Source: CAYQQR01 sp964420035 (GTDB lineage: Bacteria > Bacteroidota > Bacteroidia > Bacteroidales > SM23-62). From it: a stretch of DNA of 64,000 nucleotides. Position numbers and translations under genes: made by a program. The notes under the pieces are model-generated. The model was not told the DNA's origin. It saw only the letters and a list, made by a program, of their open reading frames with translations, and ran no database searches. Positions 34,544-44,800 of this stretch are shown here, one piece after another. The stretch covers positions 1 through 64,000 of the forward strand of contig CAYQQR010000020.1 in assembly GCA_964420035.1 (NCBI GenBank). The letters are read 5' to 3'. Each line of letters begins with the position of its first letter. Position 1 is the first letter of the stretch.

Positions 34544-35199
34544 TCAAGGCAGTTATTTTTGATATGGATGGATTACTGATCGATTCGGAACCCCTCTGGC
34601 AGGAGACCGAACGTGAGATCATGAGAACCCTTGGGCTCGAACTGACCCCGGAGATGCAGATACAGACTTACGGATTGCAAACCGACGAGGCCCTGCACCA
34701 CTGGTACGTTCATAAACCCTGGAAAGAACCCGGATTGGAGGAAGTGCGCATGGAATTCTACAGGCAGATTACCGACAAGATCATAGAACACGGTGAACTG
34801 CTGCCGGGCGTCTTCGGGGTCATGGAATTCTTTAAGAAAAGAAATGTTCCCATGGCGGTTGCCAGCTCTTCCCCCCGGTCTATCATCGACCTGGTACTGG
34901 AGCACTTTGGCCTGGCTTACTACATTGAACGGTCCCATAGTTCCGAGGATGAAGCCCACGGAAAACCGCACCCCGCGGTTTACCTGGCCACCGCAAAGCT
35001 ACTGGATACCCATCCCATTGAATGCCTGGCCTTCGAGGATTCTTTCAACGGCCTGATCGCTGCCGCCGCGGCGAGAATGAAAACCATTGCCATCCCCGAT
35101 GCCCGGCACCGGGACGATCCCCGCTACAGCATTGCACATGCCCGGCTGGATAAACTGACAGATTTTAAGGAGGAACTTTTCAACCGGCTCAACCAATGA
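34540..35199 (+). CDS. HAD-family sugar-phosphatase-like hydrolase
   Basis: This 219-residue HAD subfamily IA protein resembles the HxpB/YniC type of hexitol and sugar phosphatases. Motif I is IFDMDGLLIDSEP (D8 and D10), motif II lies in VASSSP, and motif IV in AFEDSFNGLIAA. The ATG overlaps the thrA stop by 4 bases and thrB follows 12 bases later, so it is embedded in the threonine operon. Whether it acts on a pathway phosphate such as homoserine phosphate, or on a damaged metabolite, cannot be told. Confidence 0.82.
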   Translation: MIKAVIFDMDGLLIDSEPLWQETEREIMRTLGLELTPEMQIQTYGLQTDEALHHWYVHKPWKEPGLEEVRMEFYRQITDKIIEHGELLPGVFGVMEFFKKRNVPMAVASSSPRSIIDLVLEHFGLAYYIERSHSSEDEAHGKPHPAVYLATAKLLDTHPIECLAFEDSFNGLIAAAAARMKTIAIPDARHRDDPRYSIAHARLDKLTDFKEELFNRLNQ

Positions 35200-35211
35200 T
35201 CCCCTGAAACG

Positions 35212-36135
35212 ATGAAAAGTGTAACCGCATATGCTCCCGCGACCATTTCCAATGTCGGACCCGGCTTCGACATCATGGGTTTTGCCATCGACCGGCCCGG
35301 TGACCGGCTGACCGTGCGGCGTAACCGCAAAGCTACCCTGCGCCTGATCAACGAATCCGGCATAGAGCTCCCCGTTGATCCGGAACAGAACGTGGCAGCC
35401 TATGCGGCAAAACACTACCTGGACTCCATGGACCTGTATCCGGGGATCGACATTATTTTCAATAAAAAGATCCATCCGGGCAGCGGTATCGGTTCCAGTG
35501 CCGCCAGCGCCGTGGCAGTAATCTGGGCACTCAGCGAAATGTTCAGTCCGGGCACCGCCAAACGCGAGCTGATCCCTCATGCCATGGAGGGCGAAGCACT
35601 GGTGAGCGGAGGGGTGCATGCCGACAATGTAGCACCCTGCATGCTGGGAGGTTTTGTACTGATCCGGTCTTACGATCCCCTGGATATCATTCCCCTTCCC
35701 ACGCCTTCTGATCTGTATTGCAGCGTGATCCATCCGGAGATCGAGATTCGCACGGCTTTCAGCAGAAGCATCCTGAAGGCCGAAGTGAAACTGAAGGATG
35801 CCGTCAAGCAAAGCGGAAACCTGGCCGGTTTGATCAGTGGTTTGTTCCGCTCGGATTATGAACTGATCGGCAGGAGCCTGGTGGATGTGATCGCCGAACC
35901 CCGGAGGTCCGTCCTGATACCGGGCTTTGAAAAGATCAAGCAGAGAAGTCTGGACACCGGCGCCCTGGGTTGCAGCATCTCCGGTTCGGGACCTTCCATC
36001 TTTGCCCTTTCGGAAAGCCGGAAAAAAGCAGAAGAAGTGGCTTCCGCCATGAAAACCGTTTTTGACGAATTGGACATCCGTTCGGGTGTATTTGTATCGG
36101 CCATCAACACCGAAGGAGTGAAAACCCTGGGATGA
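35212..36135 (+). CDS. thrB: Homoserine kinase
   Basis: This 307-residue GHMP kinase phosphorylates homoserine. The start APATISNVGPGFDIMGFA and the ATP-binding HPGSGIGSSAASAVAV (about residues 86-101) identify the family, and the C-terminal GCSISGSGPSIFAL is the third GHMP motif. It lies between the HAD gene and thrC, whose ATG follows the thrB stop with no gap. Confidence 0.95.
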   Translation: MKSVTAYAPATISNVGPGFDIMGFAIDRPGDRLTVRRNRKATLRLINESGIELPVDPEQNVAAYAAKHYLDSMDLYPGIDIIFNKKIHPGSGIGSSAASAVAVIWALSEMFSPGTAKRELIPHAMEGEALVSGGVHADNVAPCMLGGFVLIRSYDPLDIIPLPTPSDLYCSVIHPEIEIRTAFSRSILKAEVKLKDAVKQSGNLAGLISGLFRSDYELIGRSLVDVIAEPRRSVLIPGFEKIKQRSLDTGALGCSISGSGPSIFALSESRKKAEEVASAMKTVFDELDIRSGVFVSAINTEGVKTLG

Positions 36136-37425
36136 ATGAAATATTACAGTACCCATAACCATAACTTACGGAAGGGCCTGGAAGAAGCTGTTCTGGACGG
36201 ACTGGCCCCCGACGGGGGACTCTATATGCCCACCAGGCTAAATCCCCTTCCCGCACACCTTCTCCGGGAAATGAAAAGCTGGTCCTTACCGGATATATCC
36301 GTATATGTGGCCGGACATCTGTTTGGAGCTGATATTCCTGCCGGCAAGCTGGAGGATCTGACCCGCGAGGCTGTTTCTTTTCCCACGCCCCTGGTGGATC
36401 TTCATGATAATCTACAAACCCTGGAGCTTTTCCACGGACCCACCCTGGCCTTCAAGGATGTCGGAGCCCGCTTTATGGCCAGGATGCTGGGACACTTCAC
36501 CGGGCATCACAACAAAGCCATACAGGTACTGGTTGCCACATCAGGGGATACGGGAAGCGCTGTAGCACATGGCTTCTATGGGGTGGAAGGCGTGCAGGTT
36601 TATATTCTCTATCCCTCCGGTAAGGTGAGCCGGCTCCAGGAAAAGCAGTTCACCACCCTGGGTAAGAACATTGCCGCCCTGGAGATCCAGGGTAATTTCG
36701 ATGATTGCCAGGCCCTGGTCAAGCAAGCTTTTGTCGACCCCGACCTCCGGAAGGAGCTGGTCCTGACCTCCGCCAATTCGATCAACCTGGCCAGGCTTCT
36801 GCCCCAGTCTTTTTATTATTTCTATGCCGCCAGCCGGCACGAACCCGGCTCAGAACTGGTCATATCCGTACCCAGCGGTAACTTCGGCAACCTGACCGCC
36901 GGCCTTATCGCCTGGGAACTCGGATTGCCCGTGAGCCATTTCATTGCAGCCACCAACATCAATGATGTGGTGCCGGAATACCTGGACACGGGAAGGTTCA
37001 AACCGCGCCCCTCAAAACAAACCATCGCCAACGCCATGGATGTGGGCAATCCCAGCAATTTTGCCCGCATCCTGGACCTTTACAAGCATGATTTAAGTAA
37101 TATCAGGAGTCACATCACGGGTTATTCCTATACCGACGACCAGATTCGGGAAAGTATTCTGGAACTGCACAGAAAAACAGGATACCTGGCCGATCCGCAC
37201 GGGGCCACAGCTTACCGTTCACTGCTGGACCATCCCTTGAAGCCCGGTCAGAATGCCATCTTCCTGGAAACGGCCCACCCGGCAAAATTCCCGGAAGTGA
37301 TCGAAAAACTCACGGGAAAAAAGATGGAATTACCCCCGGCCCTCGCGCAACAAATGAACCACGAAAAAAAAGTCCGGCTTATCAAACCGGACTTTTCGGA
37401 GTTCAAAGAATATCTTTTGTCTTAG
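36136..37425 (+). CDS. thrC: Threonine synthase
   Basis: This 429-residue PLP enzyme makes threonine from O-phosphohomoserine. The PLP lysine is in HGPTLAFKDVGARF (about residue 102). ATSGDTGSAVAHGFYG binds the phosphate and SVPSGNFGNLTAG is a further conserved stretch. The last codons contain an inverted repeat that looks like the terminator of the convergent gdhA (37364-37396), and the two genes overlap by 4 bases. Confidence 0.95.
   Translation: MKYYSTHNHNLRKGLEEAVLDGLAPDGGLYMPTRLNPLPAHLLREMKSWSLPDISVYVAGHLFGADIPAGKLEDLTREAVSFPTPLVDLHDNLQTLELFHGPTLAFKDVGARFMARMLGHFTGHHNKAIQVLVATSGDTGSAVAHGFYGVEGVQVYILYPSGKVSRLQEKQFTTLGKNIAALEIQGNFDDCQALVKQAFVDPDLRKELVLTSANSINLARLLPQSFYYFYAASRHEPGSELVISVPSGNFGNLTAGLIAWELGLPVSHFIAATNINDVVPEYLDTGRFKPRPSKQTIANAMDVGNPSNFARILDLYKHDLSNIRSHITGYSYTDDQIRESILELHRKTGYLADPHGATAYRSLLDHPLKPGQNAIFLETAHPAKFPEVIEKLTGKKMELPPALAQQMNHEKKVRLIKPDFSEFKEYLLS
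37364..37396 (-). terminator. Intrinsic terminator of gdhA inside the thrC coding end
   Basis: AAAAGTCCGG at 37368-37377 and CCGGACTTTT at 37387-37396 form a perfect 10-bp stem with a 9-base loop. On the minus strand the stem is followed by eight T residues (37371-37364), the classic intrinsic terminator layout, starting 26 bases after the gdhA stop. On the plus strand a shorter T run follows, so it may also slow thrC transcription, but there it would act before the stop codon. Confidence 0.65.
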
Positions 37426-38759
37426 ATAACCCCCTGGTCCATCATCGCGTTGGCCACCTTCAGAAAACCGGCTATATTGGCTCCCTTAACATAGTTGATA
37501 TGACCATTACCGTCCTTACCATGGGTCAGGCAGAAATGATGAATGTTTTGCATAATCTCGTGCAGGCGCTCGTCCACTTCTTTTCGGCCCCAGTGAAATT
37601 TCATCGAGTTCTGTGACATTTCCAGTCCGGATACCGCCACCCCACCGGCATTGGCTGCTTTTCCCGGGGCATAGAGCATCTTGCTCTGATGGAATACTTC
37701 CTGTGCCTCGTGGGTGCAGGGCATATTGGCCCCTTCACATACGCAGGAACAACCGTTTTTGACAAGCATCCTGGCATCCTCCTCATTCAATTCATTTTCG
37801 GTGGCACAGGGCAATGCAAGATCGCATTTTACTTCCCAGGGACGTTTCTCGGGTACGAATTCGGCGCCGGGGAACTCATACGAGAAGGGCTTTACGATAT
37901 CCTCGTTGGTGGCCCGCAGTTCCAGCATGTATTCAATCTTTTCACCGGTGATGCCTTCCCTGTCATACACGTAACCGTCGGGGCCCGACAGGGTAATCAC
38001 CTTGGCCCCCAGCTCGGTGGCTTTAAGTGCCGCTCCCCAGGCCACGTTACCAAAGCCGGATAGCGCCACGGTCTTTCCTTCCAGGCTTTCACCCTTCGTC
38101 TTCAGCATTTCATTGGCAAAATAAACCACACCAAAGCCCGTGGCTTGGGGGCGGATCAGGCTGCCACCCCAGTTGATGCCTTTCCCGGTGAGCACGCCTG
38201 TATTTTCCCGGGCCAGCTTGCGATACATCCCGTAAAGATAACCAATCTCCTTGCCGCCAACACCAATGTCGCCGGCAGGCACATCGGTGTCCGGACCGAT
38301 GATCTTCCACAGTTCAAGCATGAAAGCCTGACAGAAACGCATGATCTCGGAATTGGACTTGCCCTTGGGATTGAAGTCGGAACCGCCCTTACCACCGCCC
38401 AGGGGCAGGGAAGTGAGGCTATTCTTGAAGATCTGCTCAAAACCCAGGAACTTCAGGATGCTGATGTTTACGCTGGGGTGAAAGCGCAGACCTCCCTTGT
38501 AGGGTCCGATAGCATTGTTGAACTGAACCCGGTAACCGCGGTTCACGTGGATCTTGCCTTCATCATCCTCCCAGGGTACCTTAAAACTGAGGACCCTGTC
38601 GGGCTCTATCAGCCTTTCGATGATATTGGCAGAATCAAACTGGGGATTGGCATTATAGACTTCCTCAATGGATTCGAGTACCTCCCTGACTGCCTGTTGA
38701 TATTCCTTTTCTCCGGGATACCGACTGACCAGGTCTTGCATAATATGATCGACGTTCAT
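37422..38759 (-). CDS. gdhA: NADP-type glutamate dehydrogenase
   Basis: This 445-residue hexameric-type enzyme interconverts 2-oxoglutarate plus ammonia and glutamate. GPYKGGLRFHPSVN, the catalytic-lysine segment LPLGGGKGGSDF and the nucleotide-binding ALSGFGNVAWGA are present. It is the last gene of a minus-strand block starting with korA, 87 bases after the second PEP/pyruvate-binding gene, so it may have its own promoter. Linking it to 2-oxoglutarate oxidoreductase genes puts two enzymes of the same metabolite together. Confidence 0.96.
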   Translation of the reverse strand: MNVDHIMQDLVSRYPGEKEYQQAVREVLESIEEVYNANPQFDSANIIERLIEPDRVLSFKVPWEDDEGKIHVNRGYRVQFNNAIGPYKGGLRFHPSVNISILKFLGFEQIFKNSLTSLPLGGGKGGSDFNPKGKSNSEIMRFCQAFMLELWKIIGPDTDVPAGDIGVGGKEIGYLYGMYRKLARENTGVLTGKGINWGGSLIRPQATGFGVVYFANEMLKTKGESLEGKTVALSGFGNVAWGAALKATELGAKVITLSGPDGYVYDREGITGEKIEYMLELRATNEDIVKPFSYEFPGAEFVPEKRPWEVKCDLALPCATENELNEEDARMLVKNGCSCVCEGANMPCTHEAQEVFHQSKMLYAPGKAANAGGVAVSGLEMSQNSMKFHWGRKEVDERLHEIMQNIHHFCLTHGKDGNGHINYVKGANIAGFLKVANAMMDQGVI

Positions 38760-38846
38760 GGTCGTATTTTTTTGAGCTTGAGCGCTAAATATACAGGATG
38801 AATATCAGCAGTATTTAAAGAATAATCCATGATTAAAGTCACGGAT

Positions 38847-41840
38847 TCATCGCTTTGATTTCCTGGCTTTATAGATAACGGCCTTGTTGTTTTTTCCGTC
38901 AATCCGGACCCTCAAAGGATTGCCAAAATGCACGTGCCTCAGATATTCATCTTCATACGCGGCCTTTTGCTCATCCAGGTAATCCAGGTCGTAGTAGCCA
39001 TCATTAATGAAGGGATTTATCGTAAAATATCCGACCTGGAAGGAAGTGAGGTTCTGGAAGAAATGGGTGCCCTGGCTCGGATCTATGCGGTAATGGTCCA
39101 GGCCCGATTCCACGATTACCCGGGCCTGTGAAATATCGTTCCATTTGATGGGGATCCCCAGCCAGTGATCACTGGACCCCCAGCGTCCCGGACCGATGAG
39201 TATGTAATTCTTTTTTTTCTCAATGAAGCGATCGTTTAATGCACTCACCATCCTGGCAATGGAGCGGGACTTGGAAGGATCCCAGGAACCGGGTTTGATA
39301 TAAACCACGTCCCGGATGTACTCCAGGGTCCCGTTCCCCAAAGCGGAATCGCTCATGATAAGCGTATCCTCGGGTTTTACCTGATCCAGCTTGACACTGA
39401 GGGTTTGCTCGTTTAGTACAATGGGACGTATTTGAAGATAATTGAAAACGGCGGGGTCCCCTTCAGGTACATCCAGGTTGGCCGCAAACTCTATTTCAAC
39501 GGGAATACCCATTTCTTTCTGGCTGGTTTCCAGGATGGTCCCCAGGATATCGGCTATCGGATAAACTTCGTGGTTCAGTATATTGGAAAAGGTAATCACT
39601 TTCTTGCCTTCATAGAAATCCCCGTCCCGGATTACATGATTCTGCATATCATAGGTGGATGTCACCAATCGAAAGGAAGAGTTTTTCTCCGCATCCTTTA
39701 TCCTGAGCTTTCGCAGATTGATCCCGTCGTCGGTGGAAACGATGTAGCTGTCGGCCGAAAGATCCAGGGCATAGAATACTTTCTGGGTATCCTTCAGCAC
39801 CATGTCAGGAGTAGACAACTGCAGGGCCCTTTTGGGAAACTTGGGAGAAAATCTAAGGCCCGCTCCCCCCTCGACAACATATTTCCCTAAGCCGAAAGCC
39901 AAGTTGACCATGCCGTCGGTCGACTTCTGGGGTTTGACCGGGTAGAAATTTATGGAACGTGCCACGCCGGAAAGGGTGGGATAAAAATAATTGCCGTATT
40001 TCTTGCCGCAGACTTCCTGCAGGATGATCCCCATTTTTTCTTCGTCAATCACGTTGGAGGTCGCTGCCATATAAGCCTTGCTTGCTTTGAAGTATACAGA
40101 TGCATAAACCGATTTTATGGCACTGGTGATCATCTCCACCATAAGCTTATGATCCTCTTTAAGGTTGGGCAGCATGTAGGTGGAATAGATACCTGCAAAA
40201 GGCTGATAATGTGAATCCTCCAGTTTGGAGGAGGACCGCACGGCCAGTGGGTTCCGTGTTACTTCCACCAGGGCATAGAGATCCTGGTGAAGGCGGGAAG
40301 GCAATCTGCCCCGGACGAAATGGTCCAGGATAACTTCGTCGGGACTGTCGGAAAGAGCGATCTTGAACAAGTCGTTCTGGTCCATGAATTCGTCGAAAAG
40401 ATCCGTACTGATCACCACCGTCCTGGGAACCGTGATCACAATGTTGTCCCATTTATTGAACAACTTATGCTTCTCGATGAGGTTATTGATGAAAGCGAGC
40501 CCCCTGGCCTTTCCCCCGATGGAGCCTTCTCCTATCCGGGTGAAGAGGAGATATTCGTCGTAGCTTGACTTGTCAAAAATGGCGATTACCCCCCGGCCCT
40601 TGCTTATCCTGTAGTTGGAAATGGACTGGTGGATGTATTCACGCAGTTCCTGTATACTGTCGAAATCTTCAAAACGCAAAAATTTGAACATCTGGGCAAT
40701 CGGTAAAATGGCCCTGGCATTCAGCCATTTGGAAAAGTCGTTGTGCTTGGTATGGGCCTCCAGGACCTTATCGGGAACCTGGAGAATCTCTTGCTGCAAT
40801 GCCTGAAGGTCCCCTGCCCGGGCTACTTTCCTGCCTGTTTCCGGGTCCCGGAAGATGAAATCCCCGAAAGCGAAATTTCTGACAATATAGTTCCTGATTT
40901 CATAAGTAAGGTTCTTGGAGTATTTATTTAAAAAACCCACCCCCAGCTCTTCAGCATATTTTGCATTCGAGTTATCCGACGATTGGAGCAGTATGGGCAT
41001 GAACTCATCTTCTTGCCGTATCAGCCTGGCCAGGTCCAGGCCGGCTTTCTCGTGGGGGTTGCGTTTGTTCCCTTTCTTAAAGCTGACGTCCGAGATCACC
41101 CCGATGATGTTGTACTTATATTTCTCAAAAAGCACCCGGGCCTCTTCGTAGGTTTTCGCGAGCAGGATCTTGGGTCGCCCCCGCATGCGCAGCATTCGCT
41201 GGTGTTCGTTCAGGGCCTCCTTGCTGAATTCCCTGGATTGCTGCAGTATGATCTTATAGAGATGGGGCAGGTAACTTGAGATATACCGTATGGAATCCTC
41301 CACGAACAGCAAAGCCTGTACCCCTACAACATCAATATCATGTTCCGCGTTCATCCGGTCCTCTATCAGCTTTATGATGGCCAGCAGGAGGTCGGCATTC
41401 CCAAGCCAGGAAAAGACATGGTCCACGGCCGACAGATCCTCGCTGCTCAGCTTCATGGAAACCTCCCTGGAAAAGTGGGTCAGCAGCACCACGGGGATCT
41501 CCGGATGTTTAGCCTTTATGCGCTTGGCCAGCTCAAAAGGCTCGATATCGGCAATGTTGAGCATTTCAATCACCAGGTCAATCTGCTCTTCCTTCAGTTT
41601 TTCCATGGCTTCCCGGGCGGTGGACACCTGTATAAAAGTAGGGGGATAGCGCAGGTTCAGGCTGACATATTCATTGAAAATCTGTTCATCCACCCGGCCG
41701 TCTTCCTCCAGCATAAAAGCGTCATAACTGCTGCAGATCAACAGTATCCTCCTGATCCGCCGCTGCATGAGCAGGTCGAAAGGGGTATGGTTAAAGTCCA
41801 GGTTCAGTCCGGCCATATGTTCACTCTCTTTCAAGGCCAT
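38847..41840 (-). CDS. Receiver plus PEP/pyruvate-binding (ATP-grasp) protein, shorter paralog
   Basis: About 997 residues are encoded from the ATG at 41840; a TTG at 41846 would overlap the upstream stop by 4 bases. Numbering here starts at the TTG. A degenerate receiver-like fold (about 32-165) lacks the acceptor Asp (LVIEMLN). A second, expanded receiver (about 177-325) keeps the acid pair E183/D184, D253 in ISDVSF and K308. A PPDK-N/PEP synthase ATP-grasp region follows from about 430, with the glycine-rich SIGGKARGL (442-450) and PLAVRSSS (533-540). The phosphohistidine and PEP-binding barrel domains of true PEP synthase and PPDK are absent. The substrate is unknown. It is the tandem partner of the gene at 41843-45313. 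Confidence 0.82.
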   Translation of the reverse strand: MALKESEHMAGLNLDFNHTPFDLLMQRRIRRILLICSSYDAFMLEEDGRVDEQIFNEYVSLNLRYPPTFIQVSTAREAMEKLKEEQIDLVIEMLNIADIEPFELAKRIKAKHPEIPVVLLTHFSREVSMKLSSEDLSAVDHVFSWLGNADLLLAIIKLIEDRMNAEHDIDVVGVQALLFVEDSIRYISSYLPHLYKIILQQSREFSKEALNEHQRMLRMRGRPKILLAKTYEEARVLFEKYKYNIIGVISDVSFKKGNKRNPHEKAGLDLARLIRQEDEFMPILLQSSDNSNAKYAEELGVGFLNKYSKNLTYEIRNYIVRNFAFGDFIFRDPETGRKVARAGDLQALQQEILQVPDKVLEAHTKHNDFSKWLNARAILPIAQMFKFLRFEDFDSIQELREYIHQSISNYRISKGRGVIAIFDKSSYDEYLLFTRIGEGSIGGKARGLAFINNLIEKHKLFNKWDNIVITVPRTVVISTDLFDEFMDQNDLFKIALSDSPDEVILDHFVRGRLPSRLHQDLYALVEVTRNPLAVRSSSKLEDSHYQPFAGIYSTYMLPNLKEDHKLMVEMITSAIKSVYASVYFKASKAYMAATSNVIDEEKMGIILQEVCGKKYGNYFYPTLSGVARSINFYPVKPQKSTDGMVNLAFGLGKYVVEGGAGLRFSPKFPKRALQLSTPDMVLKDTQKVFYALDLSADSYIVSTDDGINLRKLRIKDAEKNSSFRLVTSTYDMQNHVIRDGDFYEGKKVITFSNILNHEVYPIADILGTILETSQKEMGIPVEIEFAANLDVPEGDPAVFNYLQIRPIVLNEQTLSVKLDQVKPEDTLIMSDSALGNGTLEYIRDVVYIKPGSWDPSKSRSIARMVSALNDRFIEKKKNYILIGPGRWGSSDHWLGIPIKWNDISQARVIVESGLDHYRIDPSQGTHFFQNLTSFQVGYFTINPFINDGYYDLDYLDEQKAAYEDEYLRHVHFGNPLRVRIDGKNNKAVIYKARKSKR

Positions 41841-41842
41841 TC

Positions 41843-44800
41843 TCAAGAAGTGTTTTGCCAGGTTACAACAGATATCCTTTTCTTTCCGTCCATAACCACG
41901 GTCAGGGGTTCTTTGAACCGCACGTGCCGGAAGTACCGCGTAGATTCAATGAGCTTCTGTCCTTTGATCACCTCCCAATTGATCCGGTCAACCCTGGATT
42001 TATGAGAGATGGAGAAGTAGCCCACGTTCATCGAAGTTACGTTATGAAAGAAGTGGGATCCCAGGGATGCATCCAGGGGAAAATCTTCCATGCTCAACTC
42101 AACGATCACGCGGGCATTGCAGATCTGTGGCCAGGCAACAGGAATACCGATGAAGCGATCGCGGGAACCCCACCGGCCGGGACCGATCAGGATATAGTGC
42201 CTTTTCTCATCCATCAACTTCCTGTTCAGGGCCTCGATCTCTGGGGTCATCTCCTTGGTCCGGGTCTTGTCAAAATGTTCCGGGTCAACGAAAACCACAT
42301 CCTCAATATAATCGATCTTACCGTTGCCCATGCTCTTTTTTGTGGAAAGGATAACTTTCTCCTGATCCACCTCGTCCAGGTTAATCTCATAATCCTGTGC
42401 AGACCCCACCAGGGGTTTTATCTGCAATAGATAAAAGGAGGGTTTACCGTTCTCATCGGAAGTGAGATCCACGGCATATTCAATCTCCACAGGCGATCCC
42501 ATGGCTTCTTTCACGACGTCGAGTATAACTTCAATCGACTGGGCCAGGGGCATGTAACCGTATTTCAGTATATCGGCAAAATTGATGACCCGCGGACCAT
42601 ATTTGCTCAAACCGGGTTCCAGGGTATCATTGTCAGAGTCGTATACCGAGGCGGAATGCAGGAGGTTCCCGTGCTTTTCGGCTTCAGAAATGTCCCGCCG
42701 GACCAGAAAAGCATCCTGCCCGTCCCGGATCAGGTTGGCATCCTTCTTGGAAAGGTCGATGGCATAAAAGGATACCTGTGAATTCTTCACCAGGTATCGC
42801 GTGCTAATGGTATCCAGATCAGGATACTTGGGTGAAAAGCGGTAAGCCTTCTCTCCTTCCACCACATAATGCCCCAATCCGACTGCCGCAACGACCACCC
42901 CGTCATCCGGCTCCATGTGGGCCACCGGGTAATAGTTCCTCGACTGGGCTGTACCGCTGATATGAGGATAATGATAATGTTCATAAGTATTCCCTACGAC
43001 CTCCTGTATAGCCACGGCCATCTTTTCCTCTTCGATCTTGTAGTTCACCGCTTCGAAATAGGACCGTGCATTATTGGAATAGATCGAGGCATATACCAAC
43101 CGTATGGCATCCAGTAGCTGTTTATAACGCGTGCTGAAGTCGGGATGATTGTTCGGAATAAGGTAGGTGGCAAAAATACCTGAGAAAGGCTGCATGGTAG
43201 AATCTTCGAACAGGCTGGAGGAACGTACCGCCAGGGGTTTGGTCATTTTTTTCAACAGGGAGCGCAATCGTTTCTCCAGGTGGTAGGAAATGTCGGATTC
43301 CAGGAAGGCCTGTTTGATCCTGTCGTAATCCATCTCTTTGTATACAAGCTCCTGCAGGTTGTTGCGCTCCAGGAAAATGTCAAACTCATCGGTACCGATA
43401 ATGCAGGTAATGGGGGTGCGGATGTTGATGTCCTTGATGATCTCATTGAAATTCATATTGTAGATCAGGGTATTGATAAAGGCCAGCCCCCGGCCCTTAC
43501 CTCCCAGGGCACCCATACCCACGTTGACGATATTGGTCTCATCCAGGAGCGCATCCTCCTCAAAATTGATCACCTTCCCGGTGTTGGTCTCATTCCTGTA
43601 CTTTTCGATCATGTATTTGAGGTAGGTGCGGAACTCCTGGGGAGTTTTAAAGTCACTGACTTTTACCGGATGGATCATCTTGGCGATCTTGATCTCGCCT
43701 CGTGCCATGAGCCAGAGGGAAAAATGGTTCCTTTTACCATGGTAGATCAGCGATTCGATCGGAACGGTATCGATGTGGTTCTCAAATTCCTTGAGGGTCC
43801 GGGCAATGGAAATCTTTTTCCCGCTGGAATCCCGGTATACGAAACTGCCGAAACCCAGGTGGTGCTGAATGAAGCTCTTGATATCCTGCAGCAGGCTCTC
43901 AGAGTTCTTGTTTATAAATATGGATTGTAATTCAAAGGCCTTGCGCGAGTTTTCTATCTCGGAAGACTGGATGACCGTGGGCAGGTCGCTGACCTTATCA
44001 TGCACAAAGCGCACCAGGTCGAACCCGGCTTGCTCATCCATCTCGCCGTTGCGCATAAATTTGACGTCGGTGATCAGACAAAGCAGGTTATCCAGATTCT
44101 TATCAATGATCTCAATGGCATCTTCATAGGTGCTGGCCAGCAAAATCTTGGGCCGCGCCCTGAGCCGCAATATCTTGAAGAGGTCGTCGGTACTGACATC
44201 GTCGATGATGCGCTTGGTCTGCTCCAGGACAATATTGAAAAGCAGGGGAAGGTAACGGGAATAATACTTCTCGGAATCTTCTACCAGCAGGATCACTTTC
44301 ACCAGGCCGATACGGGTGTCGTTCTCCACATTCACCCGGTCTTCCAGGTGTTTCACCATGGCAAAGAAGATCTTGGAATCTCCGTTCCATACAAAAAGGC
44401 GATCGATGTTCTCTACATTACGGGGATTTTTTTTAAAGCCGGGGACCTCCCGGTTATTGTTCAGCAGTGCATAGATGGGGATATAGGAAAAATCGCTTTT
44501 GATCTTACTGCTCAGTCGGATGGGGGTTTCTTTATCATTACCCACCATGAGGATCACCAGGTCGAAGTGCTTGTTCCTGAGTTGATCCAGGGCCTCGTCA
44601 TAGTAAGAAACCCCCGTGATCCTGGGCATGGAGGTCAGGTTGAGCTGCTGGTATTCCCCGAGGATATGTTCCGAGAACTGCCCTTCTTTCTCAATGCTGT
44701 ATGCATCGTACAGGGTGGCCACCAGGAGAATTTCCTTGACCTTATAGGGCATCAGGTCGTGAAAGATATCGCGGTTTGCGTTCTGCTTGTTCAGAAAACG

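Noticed and set aside
34999..36162. 387-codon minus-strand open frame opposite thrB
   Set aside because: The homoserine kinase motifs fix the coding strand; no family resemblance in the antisense product.
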